NCBI RefSeq assembly: GCF_022815725.1
Contig: NZ_JALGRF010000004.1
Span: 88,133 to 152,132 of the forward strand
DNA from: Streptomyces sp. APSN-46.1
GTDB lineage: Bacteria > Actinomycetota > Actinomycetes > Streptomycetales > Streptomycetaceae
Length of the DNA: 64,000 bases
Reading direction: 5' to 3'
Shown: positions 1-7,225 of the stretch, piece after piece
How the letters are laid out: the number at the start of each line of letters is the position of its first letter
Position numbering within the stretch: position 1 is the first letter of the stretch
Notes under the pieces: generated by a model
Seen by the model: only the letters and a program-made list of their open reading frames with translations
Told to the model about the DNA's origin: nothing
Databases searched by the model: none
Made by a program: the position numbers and the translations under genes

Positions 1-78
1 TTTGAGTGGGGGTCCCCCCGGACAGAGACGGGGGGAGGGGCCGGGCGGCGCCCGGTGCCCGGCGGAGCCGGGTTTCCT

Positions 79-126
79 GGGGCTCCGCCCCAGACCCCGC
101 GCCTCAAACGCCGGCGAGGCTGGATG
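79..126. repeat. GC-rich intergenic repeat, copy 1
   Basis: This stretch contains the element whose core reads CGCGCCTCAAACGCCGGCG, preceded by a GGGCTCCGCCCC hairpin-like block. The same core, in either orientation, recurs near 2.7, 39.7, 48.9-49.1 and 56.55 kb, always between genes. It lies just beyond the stop codon of the MFS gene on the minus strand, so it may act as its transcript end. Its function is not known to me. Confidence 0.8.
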
Positions 127-141
127 TGGCCCGGAGTCCGG

Positions 142-1512
142 CTACGCCCGGGACCGGGCCGGGGCCGCCGGGATCCGAACCGGCGTCAGGCGCTCCCGCT
201 CCCGTTCCCGGGCCAGGGCGCGGCCCCGCAGCCGGAGGATCTGGGCGATGCCCAGCAGCTCCAGGACGAACACCGACGAGAACGCCACGCGGTAGTCGTC
301 CCCCGTCGCATCCAGCAGCACGCCCACCACCAGCAGCGTCGTCATCGACGCGATGAAACCACCCATGTTGGTGATTCCGGACGCCGTCCCCTGACGCTCC
401 GCCGGATTCGCCGGCCGGGCGAAGTCGAAGCCGATCATCGACGCCGGGCCGCAGGTCCCCAGGACCACGCACAGCGTGACCAGCAGCCACATCGGAGCCC
501 GGCCCCCCGGCCAGACGAGGACCGAGGCCCACAGCAGGGCCGTGAGGGCGACCGTGCCCAGCGCCAGCGGGATCCGCGACGCCTGACGGCGGCCGACGAG
601 CTGCCCGTAGACCAGGCCGAACCCCATGTTGGAGGCCACCACCAGCGTCAGCAGCCCGCCCGCCGTGGTCCGCGACAGCCCCTGCGCCTCGACCAGGAAC
701 GGCATGCCCCACAGCAGCAGGAACACCATGGCCGGGAACTGCGTCGTGAAGTGCACCCACAGGCCGAGCCTGGTGCCCGGCTCGCGCCAGGACTCCGCTA
801 TCTGGCGGCGGACGAAGCCCCCGGAAGCCCCGGAAGCGCCGGAAGCCCCCGCCCCGCGCGGCCGGGGCGCCGGCCCGTGGCCCTCCGGGTGGTCCCGCAG
901 GAACAGCACGAGCGGGACCAGCACCACCAGCCCCGCCACCGCGCTCCCCGCGAACGCCGCGACCCAGCCGACCCCGTGCAGTACGGGCGCCAGCACCAGG
1001 GTGGAGACCAGGTTGCCCGCCATCCCCACCAGCCCGGCCAGCTGCGCCATCAGCGGCCCGCGCCGGGCCGGGAACCACCGGGTGCCCAGACGCAGTACGG
1101 AGATGAAGGTCATCGCGTCACCGCAGCCCAGCAGCGCCCGGGCCGCCAGCGCCGTCCCGTACGAGGGGGACAGCGCGAAGCCGACCTGCCCGGCGGTGAA
1201 GAGGACCGCGCCGAGCGTCAGCACCTTCTTCGTGCCCAGCCGGTCCACCATCAGGCCCACCGGGATCTGCATCCCCGCGTAGACGAGCAGCTGGAGCAGG
1301 GAGAACGTGGACAGCGCCGACGCGTTCACGTGGAAGCGGTCCGCGGCCTCCAGTCCGGCCACGCCCAGGCTGGTACGGAAGATCACGGCGACGAAGTACA
1401 CGGCGACGCCGATCGACCAGACGGCCACGGCCCGCCGACCGCCCGGGGGGTCCTGGGGGAGCGGGGCCTGTGCGGCGGCGGGCACGGCGGGCGTGGCGGG
1501 CGTGGAACTCAT
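142..1512 (-). CDS. MFS transporter
   Basis: A 456-residue integral membrane protein of the major facilitator superfamily. About twelve hydrophobic segments are visible, and the loop after the second membrane span carries the family signature DRLGTKKV. A longer hydrophilic loop, rich in Gly and Ala, sits mid-protein between the two six-helix halves. The start is an ATG that overlaps the stop codon of the upstream GntR gene by four bases (ATGA), giving the product MSSTPATPAV. The longer reading frame upstream of it is the antisense-like GC-rich shadow inside the regulator. The pairing with an FCD-type GntR regulator suggests uptake of a small organic acid or sugar acid; the actual substrate cannot be read from sequence. 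Confidence 0.9.
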   Translation of the reverse strand: MSSTPATPAVPAAAQAPLPQDPPGGRRAVAVWSIGVAVYFVAVIFRTSLGVAGLEAADRFHVNASALSTFSLLQLLVYAGMQIPVGLMVDRLGTKKVLTLGAVLFTAGQVGFALSPSYGTALAARALLGCGDAMTFISVLRLGTRWFPARRGPLMAQLAGLVGMAGNLVSTLVLAPVLHGVGWVAAFAGSAVAGLVVLVPLVLFLRDHPEGHGPAPRPRGAGASGASGASGGFVRRQIAESWREPGTRLGLWVHFTTQFPAMVFLLLWGMPFLVEAQGLSRTTAGGLLTLVVASNMGFGLVYGQLVGRRQASRIPLALGTVALTALLWASVLVWPGGRAPMWLLVTLCVVLGTCGPASMIGFDFARPANPAERQGTASGITNMGGFIASMTTLLVVGVLLDATGDDYRVAFSSVFVLELLGIAQILRLRGRALARERERERLTPVRIPAAPARSRA

Positions 1513-2168
1513 CGGGCCGACCCCCGCACCAGCGCCTCGACGCGGCCCACGTGCGCCCGTACGGATGCGGCCGCCGTCTCCGCGTCCCCGGCCCGCAGGG
1601 CGTCCAGGATCTCGGCGTGCTCGGCGAGCGACCGCTCGATCCGGTCGGGGTGCGCGTGCAGCAGGGCCACGCCCATCCGCAGCTGCCGGTCGCGGAGTTG
1701 GTCGTAGAGGCGGCACAGGATCTGGTTTCCGGCGCTGCGCACGATCTCCGCGTGGAAGCCGCGGTCAGCGGCCATCATCGCCGCGAGGTCGCCCTCGGCG
1801 GCATGCCGGCGCTGCTCCTCGACCAGGGTGGTGAGCCGGTCCAGCAGTCCGGGCGGCGCGGGGACGGCCCGGCGTACCGTGAACTCCTCGACCAGCAGCC
1901 GGGTTTCGATCACATCGGCGATCTCCTGCGCGGAGACCGGCAGGACCAGCGCGCCCTTCTTCGGGTACAGCTTCAGCAGCCCCTCGGTCTCCAGCCGCAG
2001 CAACGCCTCGCGCACCGGCGTACGGGACACCCCGACGGCCTCGGCGAGCTCTCCCTCGGTGAGGAGGACACCGCCTGCGTAACGGCGGTCGAGCACCCCC
2101 CGCTTGACGTGGAGGTAGACGCGGTCGGCCGCGGTGGTGGGGGCGGCGGCGGGGGCGGGGGCTGGCAT
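1509..2168 (-). CDS. GntR-family regulator, FadR/FCD subfamily
   Basis: A 219-residue DNA-binding protein. The N-terminal winged helix-turn-helix contains LTEGELAEAVGVSRTPVREA, the hallmark of the GntR family. The C-terminal helical half (about residues 85-215) fits an FCD ligand-binding domain, with Asp/His residues typical of its metal site (MAADRGFHAEIV and LAEHAEILDAL). It probably controls itself and the co-transcribed MFS transporter in response to the transported acid. I chose the ATG giving MPAPAPAAAP because a -10-like TATCCT lies six bases upstream, which is the spacing of a leaderless transcript. A start ten codons further upstream (MYPSC) is possible. The gene overlaps the transporter by four bases. 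Confidence 0.9.
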   Translation of the reverse strand: MPAPAPAAAPTTAADRVYLHVKRGVLDRRYAGGVLLTEGELAEAVGVSRTPVREALLRLETEGLLKLYPKKGALVLPVSAQEIADVIETRLLVEEFTVRRAVPAPPGLLDRLTTLVEEQRRHAAEGDLAAMMAADRGFHAEIVRSAGNQILCRLYDQLRDRQLRMGVALLHAHPDRIERSLAEHAEILDALRAGDAETAAASVRAHVGRVEALVRGSAR

Positions 2169-2174
2169 GCGCAC

Positions 2175-2203
2175 AGGATAGATACATGAGGGGTACAACT
2201 TGA
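2175..2203 (-). promoter_or_regulatory. Putative leaderless promoter and operator of the GntR operon
   Basis: On the minus strand the sequence reads TTGTACCCCTCATGTATC followed by TATCCT and then six bases to the chosen ATG. TATCCT fits a sigma-HrdB -10 box, and the distance fits initiation at the ATG itself. The GTAC/GTATC half-site arrangement could be the autoregulatory GntR operator. No clear -35 box is seen, so this is tentative. Confidence 0.35.
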
Positions 2204-2231
2204 GCTGCGGTCCACCATGCGGACGCCGCCG

Positions 2232-2606
2232 CTAAGCGGTCTCGGGGACGTGGGGCACGGACGCCATGCCGTCCTCCTCGATGGCCTCGACCTCCGGCAG
2301 CGCGGCCAGCGCGGCGTACTGGCCGGGGCTGAGCCGCGCGGCGAAGCCGTTGATCGTGGACCGGAAGAAGTACAGGGGTTCGACGCCCTCGACCTGCCCG
2401 GCCACGTCGGCCGGGTCCACGCCCGGTGCCACGGTGACGATGTACGGGCGGCCGTCGGCCGGGTCGCCGTCCCCCGGCGGGACGGACACCGCGCGCCCGT
2501 CCGGTGCGGCGAAGGCGGGCAGGGGCGCCGCGACGGTCAGGGCGGCGAGGACCGCCGCCGACAGGACGAACCCGGCAACCCGGGCATACCTCTCTCGATT
2601 TCCCAT
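2232..2606 (-). CDS. Secreted inhibitor I9-domain protein
   Basis: A 124-residue protein with a clear Sec signal peptide (hydrophobic stretch around residues 12-33, ending ..LPAFAAPDG). The mature part resembles a stand-alone inhibitor I9 or subtilisin propeptide domain: YIVTVAPGVDPADVAG, then ING-F-AARLSPGQYAALAALPEV-AIEEDG, which is the ferredoxin-like fold used by subtilase propeptides to block their enzyme. There is no attached peptidase domain. It follows the papain-like protease and chagasin-like genes on the same strand, with a repeat-containing gap of 182 bases between it and the latter. Its likely target is an exported serine protease, but none is encoded in the window. Confidence 0.75.
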   Translation of the reverse strand: MGNRERYARVAGFVLSAAVLAALTVAAPLPAFAAPDGRAVSVPPGDGDPADGRPYIVTVAPGVDPADVAGQVEGVEPLYFFRSTINGFAARLSPGQYAALAALPEVEAIEEDGMASVPHVPETA

Positions 2607-2689
2607 GGCCGGAGGCCATCACGCCCGCTCCCCCGAGTCAACGACCCCACCCGGCGCGGCGGGCGAGCACAGCGGGCGAGCGCCGGTCA

Positions 2690-2773
2690 GATCCAGCCTC
2701 GCCGGCGAGGCTGGAGTTGGCGGACCCCCGGTCAAACACCGGCGAGGCTGGATTTGGCCGGCGAGGCTGAATC
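2690..2773. repeat. GC-rich intergenic repeat, truncated copies
   Basis: Three partial copies of the GCCGGCGAGGCTGGA arm of the intergenic repeat family lie here in a row, with one small inverted pair (AGCCTCGCCGGCGAGGCT). They fill the gap between the I9-like gene and the chagasin-like gene and could end transcription after the latter. Confidence 0.7.
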
Positions 2774-2788
2774 GGCGGGGGCGCCTGC

Positions 2789-3097
2789 TCACGGGCGGTT
2801 CCTGACCTCCACGTCCAGGACGAACTCGTCGTACGGGGTCTCGTCCGGGTAGGGCGGCCGGATCTGCGCGAAGCGGATCCGGGCCCGCCCGCCCGGGCAG
2901 CGGCCCCGGACCACGTACGTCCGCTCCACCGTCGCGCCCGGCAGGGCCCCGGCGGGGGCCGCCGGGCCCTCCGCCACCGAGACCGCGTCCGCGTCGCCCG
3001 TCACCCGCCAGGTCCACACGTACCCGCGCGCCCCGCGCCCGGCGAGCCGCAACTCGTACGACTCCCCGGCCCGCAGCACGACCTCCCGTACCTCCAC
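2789..3097 (-). CDS. Chagasin-like (I42) putative cysteine-protease inhibitor
   Basis: A 102-residue protein starting at a GTG 17 bases after the stop codon of the papain-like protease gene. The Shine-Dalgarno sequence GAAGGGG lies eight bases upstream, inside the intergenic gap. The sequence has the outline of chagasin-type inhibitors: an LRAGESYELRL strand, a GARGYVWTW stretch where the family has NPTTGY-W, and RIRFAQIRPPYP, in the place of the family's RPW loop, followed by a final FVLDVEV strand. The canonical NPTTG and GxGG loops are not conserved, so inhibition is inferred. No signal peptide is visible, as in the protease. The position directly downstream of a C1A protease supports a protease-inhibitor pair. 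It could alternatively be a folding partner for it. Confidence 0.6.
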   Translation of the reverse strand: MEVREVVLRAGESYELRLAGRGARGYVWTWRVTGDADAVSVAEGPAAPAGALPGATVERTYVVRGRCPGGRARIRFAQIRPPYPDETPYDEFVLDVEVRNRP

Positions 3098-3114
3098 CCG
3101 CGCGGCCCCTTCGC

Positions 3115-5034
3115 TCAGGCGAGGCCGATCACCGGCCCCTCGTGCCAGCCCGCGCCGTCGCGCCAGTAGTGCTGGAGCCGGCGGTCCGTGCGCAGGGCGA
3201 TGACCTCCAGGTTGAACCCGAAACTGCCCTGGAGCATCCCGGTGACGGTGAGCGCGTCGTGCCCGAAGACCGCGCCGCGCCGCCAGGGCGAGCCGCCCGC
3301 GTTGCCGCGCCACCAGTGCTCGATGCGCCCGCCGGCGCCGACCACGCACAGCTCGTAGTTCCCGGCGGTGTCCTCGTCGGCGGCCCCGTACTGCCCCTCG
3401 ATGAGGCAGGGCGCGGAGGTGATCCCGCTGCCGAAGACCTCCCCCGCCCGCCAGGCGAAGCCGTTCGGGTCGTCCCGCCACCACAGCTGCATCCGGCCGT
3501 CCGTGCGGGTGGCGACGAGGTCGAGGTGGCGGGAGCGGGTCTGGACGAGCGCGGGTCCGTAGTGGGCGATGCCGGAGGCGAAGCGGCCGCCGTCGTTCCA
3601 GGTCCAGGGGGCGCCGTTGATGCGCCACCAGTGGTTCAGGCGGCCGTCGGCGGTGCGGACGACCGCCTCGAAGTTGCCCGGCTTGCCGTAGTCGCTCTGG
3701 AGGAACCCCGGGGTCGAGCCGATCGCCGCGTCGCCCGGCCCGAAGGCGCCGCCGTCGCGCCAGACACGGGCCGACTGCTCGAAGTACCAGTGGCGCAGCC
3801 GCCCGCCCGTGGTCACGTGCAGGGACTCCATGTTCCGGTTGTACGTGGTCCCGGTGAAGGCGGGCTGCCCGGAGGCGTCGGTCGCGAACGTGGCGGCGCG
3901 GGCCCACGCGAAGGGCGGGTCGCCCTCGCGCCACCAGTGCTGGAGGCGGCCGCCGCCGGCGGTGGCGGCCAGCTCGAAGTTGCGGTGGGCGCGGCCGTTG
4001 CCGCTCTCGTAGACGCTGCCCGCGTGCAGGCGGCGCTTGCTCCACGGGTCGATGTTGGTGCCGCGCAGGCCGCACTTGGCCCAGTAGTCGATGTTGACCT
4101 CGCCGTACGCGATCCGGCCGTAGCCGCCGACGTGGTAGCCGGTCCCCCAGGAGTTCTTGAACAGCCAGCAGCCGGCCGCGTCGTCATAGCCGACGATCAG
4201 CACGCAGTGGCCGCCCGCGAGCCGGTCGCTGGTGCGGTGGTAGACGCCGGAGCCGAGGCCGAAGAAGTCGTCGTACACGTCGAAGCAGGCGGTCAGCGGG
4301 CCGACCGTGTCCAGCCACACCTTCTGCTGCTCCACGTCGCCGAGCCGGACGTAGTCGGTGATCCGGACGGTCCGGCCGGAGCGGTCCCAGCTCGGGGTGT
4401 ACTCCGCGCGCCACGCGTCGCGCCGGTCGGCGGGCAGGCCTGCGGGCGGGGTGTTGTACGGCCAGCAGTCGGGGTCGGCGAGACCGCCGTTGGCCTTGAT
4501 CCAGTCCAGCGCGGTCTCGGGGTTGCTGCCCTGGCCGCAGCTGAACCGCAGGCCGTCGTGGACGTCCCCCTCGGAGCGCACGGCCCATACGCTGTGCTCG
4601 ATCCGGGCCATGGACTCCACCAGCCCGGCGGCGCCGAACGCCCAGCAGGAGCCGCAGGGGTTCTGGTCCTTCATCTTGGTGATCCAGGGCCGGCCCCACC
4701 GGTCGCGCCAGTCCACGGCGGCCGGCCGCGCCGCCCCCACGACCCCCGCCGCCCCGGCCCGCGCCCCGGCGGCCCCCGCCGCCCCGGGCAGCAGACCGTG
4801 CGCGGCCCTGCGCCGGGTGAGGTCCGGATTGCCGCTCGCCCGCCCGATCAGCCCCCGCAGATCGACAGCCCCCGCCTCCTCGGCGGTCGTCAGGTTCGCC
4901 CCGGGCTCCATGCCGAGCGAAGGACGCGGTACGGGGTCCCCGTCCGCGAGGTGCTCGCTCACGGACCACCGGGCCCCCCGCTCCGCGAGCACCGCCCGCA
5001 ACTCCCCCGCGGTCTGGACATACTCCTCCGGCAT
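3115..5034 (-). CDS. Papain-family (C1A) cysteine protease with C-terminal propeller-like repeats
   Basis: A 639-residue protein. Residues about 105-335 form a papain-type domain with the oxyanion Gln124 and catalytic Cys130 in QNPCGSCWAFGA, His276 in GGHCVLIVGYDD, and Asn294 in FKNSWGTGY, so all active-site residues are present. The first 100 residues, with an Ala/Gly-rich linker, could be a propeptide. From residue 350 to the end there are six repeats of about 50 residues, each with N-[FLM]-E, then GGRLxHWWR and a W...F close. This pattern resembles the beta-propeller lectin-like repeats of bacterial PLL-type proteins. No signal peptide is evident. It is followed by the chagasin-like gene. 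The repeat domain likely binds a glycan or surface; that is inference. Confidence 0.85.
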   Translation of the reverse strand: MPEEYVQTAGELRAVLAERGARWSVSEHLADGDPVPRPSLGMEPGANLTTAEEAGAVDLRGLIGRASGNPDLTRRRAAHGLLPGAAGAAGARAGAAGVVGAARPAAVDWRDRWGRPWITKMKDQNPCGSCWAFGAAGLVESMARIEHSVWAVRSEGDVHDGLRFSCGQGSNPETALDWIKANGGLADPDCWPYNTPPAGLPADRRDAWRAEYTPSWDRSGRTVRITDYVRLGDVEQQKVWLDTVGPLTACFDVYDDFFGLGSGVYHRTSDRLAGGHCVLIVGYDDAAGCWLFKNSWGTGYHVGGYGRIAYGEVNIDYWAKCGLRGTNIDPWSKRRLHAGSVYESGNGRAHRNFELAATAGGGRLQHWWREGDPPFAWARAATFATDASGQPAFTGTTYNRNMESLHVTTGGRLRHWYFEQSARVWRDGGAFGPGDAAIGSTPGFLQSDYGKPGNFEAVVRTADGRLNHWWRINGAPWTWNDGGRFASGIAHYGPALVQTRSRHLDLVATRTDGRMQLWWRDDPNGFAWRAGEVFGSGITSAPCLIEGQYGAADEDTAGNYELCVVGAGGRIEHWWRGNAGGSPWRRGAVFGHDALTVTGMLQGSFGFNLEVIALRTDRRLQHYWRDGAGWHEGPVIGLA

Positions 5035-5180
5035 ACCGGCCCCCCAGTGTGCGATGTGTGCGATCGCCCGTCCCGATGCGAGCGAGACCCGGGAGCTTCC
5101 ACCTGCCGGGAGGGGGCGTCAAGGGGGTCCGCACGGTCGCGCGGCGGCACGGGGGTCGTACGGCGCCGCGATGGACGAAG

Positions 5181-5220
5181 GCCCCCTACACCCGGTGACG
5201 AGGGGCCCCTACACCCGGTA
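5181..5220. repeat. Short direct repeat upstream of the protease gene
   Basis: The sequence CCCCTACACCCGGT occurs twice, 24 bases apart, in the gap upstream of the protease start (gap 5035-5267). It may be a regulator site for the protease operon. Nothing else is recognised in that gap. Confidence 0.4.
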
Positions 5221-5267
5221 GCGGGAAGGCGGGGCCGCCACCTGCCGGGGTGTGGCTTACTCCACCG

Positions 5268-5495
5268 TCAGGTTCCCGTCCACAGGTGGTCGCGGTTGCA
5301 GAAGGCCGCTCCGAACGCCACGCGCTTGCCACCCGGCTCAAGCTTCCACTCCGACCGGTCGAACTGGGCGATCCGGTCGCTTCCGCAGATGAACGACCGC
5401 GAGGCCTGGATCAGGATCCACTGCGCGTGGTCGAGGTCGCGGTCAGCGGCGCGGCACATGCTCCGGGCCATCTGCCACAGCCGCGGCCACTCCAC
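5268..5495 (-). pseudogene. Fragment of an unrecognised gene
   Basis: A 75-codon frame encoding DRDLDHAQWILIQASRSF and, near the end, FCNRDHLWTGT. The composition (Trp, Asp, aromatic residues) looks like real protein rather than a GC-rich shadow. I do not recognise the family. Codons upstream of the nominal GTG start remain open and read into the damaged DUF5753 gene in another frame, so this may be the 3' end of a gene that was joined to or truncated by the neighbouring wreckage. Confidence 0.4.
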
Positions 5496-5833
5496 CCCGG
5501 GCGCGCATGGTTCGCTATATCGCTCTGCTGAGCCCCCAATGGCACCACTCGGATATCGACATGCGGGAGTCGAGACATGGAGACGATGCGGTCAAGCTGG
5601 GCAGCCATCATCGCTGGCGGAACGATCCGCCACCGAAGGACAGGCTCGGTGATGACGAAGCGGAGCGCCTTGGAGCTGTCGAACAGGACGGCCTGTCGCT
5701 CAAGCCTGCCGCTCATCGTGCGTGTGAGTGCGTCCTCGCTCAGCTCGTGCCGTTGGAGAATCGCCCGAATGTACTCAGGAGTCTGGAGCAGACCCGGGAC
5801 CAGGGCCGGCTGGAACAGGCGCAGCGTGGTCAT
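5411..5833 (-). pseudogene. DUF5753 half of a split WhiJ-like regulator
   Basis: This frame encodes FQPALVPGLLQTPEYIRAIL near its start and RLPHVDIRVVPLG further on, both standard landmarks of the DUF5753 domain that normally follows an Xre helix-turn-helix in one protein of about 280 residues. Here it is in a different frame from the helix-turn-helix part, and its ATG overlaps that part's TGA by four bases. After VVPLG (about position 5515) the family sequence stops, and the rest (SGRGCGRWPGACAAP) is out-of-frame noise. It is therefore broken at both ends, although translational coupling of two half-proteins cannot be excluded for the upstream break. Confidence 0.7.
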
Positions 5834-6138
5834 CGGGGCTCAAGGGCCTTGACTGCTTGCTGGCCCTTGTGGATGCCGGCTCGCTTGAGGAGCCGCCAAG
5901 CCGTTGCCTCCGTGGTGGCTGCGCGTGCTGATTCCGTGTACTCGGTCTTGATCGCGTCCGAGACCCCGAGGGCCGTCAGAATGCGCTCGACGTCGGTGGC
6001 GCTGGGCTGAAGGTTGGCGTTCTCAATCTTCGACAGCTTGGATGGTGACATGAGCGCGCTACGGGCTACCGCTTTGGCTTCCTTTCCGGATGCCACTCGC
6101 AGAGCCCGCAGCGCGGCCCCAAGCTGTGCCCTGTTCAC
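5830..6138 (-). pseudogene. Xre helix-turn-helix half of a split WhiJ-like regulator
   Basis: A 102-residue product with an Xre-type helix-turn-helix (ALRALRVASGKEAKAVARSALMSPSKLSKIEN) followed by the start of the linker to DUF5753 (WRLLKRAGIHKGQQAVKALEPR). It stops just where the DUF5753 domain should begin. Compared with the intact paralogue at 13666-14505, the protein is cut by a one-step frame change. The GTG start overlaps the stop of the DUF6879 gene by four bases (GTGA), so the original arrangement was a tight operon. It could still bind DNA alone. Confidence 0.7.
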
Positions 6139-6656
6139 TCGCCGTGCTTCGCCCACCACTCCGTAAACGGCACGGCGTGAGCGAGGGCCATCTCCCGGTA
6201 GGAGACAAATTCCTCTGCTTCGGCCGCGGGCAACACGTTCGCACCCGTGAATGCGCCATGCTCGTCGTAGCTCATGACAGCTGTGTCGGTCGAATCGAAG
6301 AGCCAGAAGTCAGGCACGCCGTCGAGCGGGTTCGGCGCGTTGGTGATGTCGAGGATGAAGAACTCTTCCCCGCCGGTCATGTTCTTCCGGTACCCCCAGC
6401 CAAGCTCGAAGCGGAGATAGTCCGTGAGGGGACGAGCGAGGACATGTACGCGGTACACGCGCTTGCCCTGGCCTGTACGGGATCGCAACTCCGCCACCCA
6501 ATCGGCGTTGTAATCGTCCGGCTGTGGCTGGCCGGCCTGGAACGCGCGATAGGCGTCCACATTGCCGGACCGGCTGTAGTCGTCCAGCGTCTCCAGTCGG
6601 AACGCGTCGCGCTCGAAGGTGTCGAAGAGGTCCCCGATGGTCCTAGATGAGGCCAT
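6135..6656 (-). CDS. DUF6879-family protein
   Basis: A 173-residue soluble protein, apparently intact. It contains FDTFERDAFRLETLDDY near the N terminus and, later, LARPLTDYLRFELGWGYRKNMTGGEEFFILD and VPDFWLFDSTDTAVMSYDEHGAF. This is the DUF6879 pattern, found in streptomycetes next to Xre/DUF5753 regulators, and its biochemical role is unknown. The gene starts 11 bases before the stop of the small upstream gene (overlap of 14 bases) and overlaps the helix-turn-helix gene by four bases. It may be the only complete member of an otherwise decaying operon, so it could be non-functional in context. Confidence 0.75.
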   Translation of the reverse strand: MASSRTIGDLFDTFERDAFRLETLDDYSRSGNVDAYRAFQAGQPQPDDYNADWVAELRSRTGQGKRVYRVHVLARPLTDYLRFELGWGYRKNMTGGEEFFILDITNAPNPLDGVPDFWLFDSTDTAVMSYDEHGAFTGANVLPAAEAEEFVSYREMALAHAVPFTEWWAKHGE

Positions 6657-6836
6657 CAGCGATGGCCTTCTTGACCAGGTCCATGGGGATCTCGACGAGT
6701 GTTTCGTGAGCGGGAATCTTCAGACCGTGGTCGGTCGGTGTCTCGCCCTGTACGAGAAACGTACCCCGATCGGTCGCGTAGATCGTGTCGGGCAGTCCGT
6801 GATGTCACACGTGCTGACCAGCTTGGTCACCTGCAT
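6643..6836 (-). pseudogene. Small partner protein of the DUF6879/Xre operon, frameshifted
   Basis: The first frame gives MQVTKLVSTCDITDCP from an ATG with GAGGGG nine bases upstream. The continuation is in another frame: DTIYATDRGTFLVQGE, then GLKIPAHETLVEIPMDLV and a TAG stop. Together these make one protein of about 65 residues of a type commonly found directly upstream of DUF6879/Xre genes (cysteine pair, YATDRGT-VQG, HETLVEIP). A single missing base at TGCCCGACAC explains the break. Either a real mutation or a sequencing error is possible. Confidence 0.65.
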
Positions 6837-6987
6837 GGAGAACATCCCCTCTGCCTTGTGCCGCCTCGGCTCCGTGCCGCCGCGTTCATGCTCCCGAGAA
6901 CGCGGCGGGAGGGTCAAGGGATCACAGTTGAGGGAACGGGAAACCGGGAAGGTGGGCCGGATCGTGCCGGTCAAGAGGCCATCGGGC

Positions 6988-7075
6988 TCACTGGGCCGCC
7001 GCGAAGGCCGCCCAGGCGGTGTCGGTGACCTGAATGCCCGGGCCATCGGCCTGCTTGCTGTCCCGGAGGTGTCGG
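6988..7075 (-). pseudogene. DUF397 C-terminal remnant
   Basis: The minus strand encodes LRDSKQADGPGIQVTDTAW followed by AAFAAAQ and a TGA. This is the conserved C-terminal half of DUF397 proteins and nearly identical in DNA to the 3' part of the intact copy at 13486-13662. The N-terminal half (KSSYS..C-EVA) is absent: the frame runs into a TGA a few codons upstream. It is a leftover of the WhiJ-like locus to its left. Confidence 0.75.
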
Positions 7076-7225
7076 CCTACACGCTGATGTGCTCAGGCGC
7101 GTACGGATGACGGATGAACGTGCTCAGGAAGGACGGCGTGTCATAGCCGGGGCAACGGGGGGCTGCGGTTGACGCTTTGGCTGTGCGGTCGCCGGCCGGA
7201 CGACCGGCATAGGAGGTTGAGGCAC

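Noticed and set aside
1325-1340. TTCACGTGGAAG as a further parS
   Set aside because: Only part of the parS dyad is present; several outer bases mismatch GTTTCACGTGAAAC.
55-1707. A long plus-strand frame of 550 codons opposite the MFS gene
   Set aside because: Gln/Arg/His/Pro-rich composition with no family pattern; it is the GC-biased antisense of the transporter.
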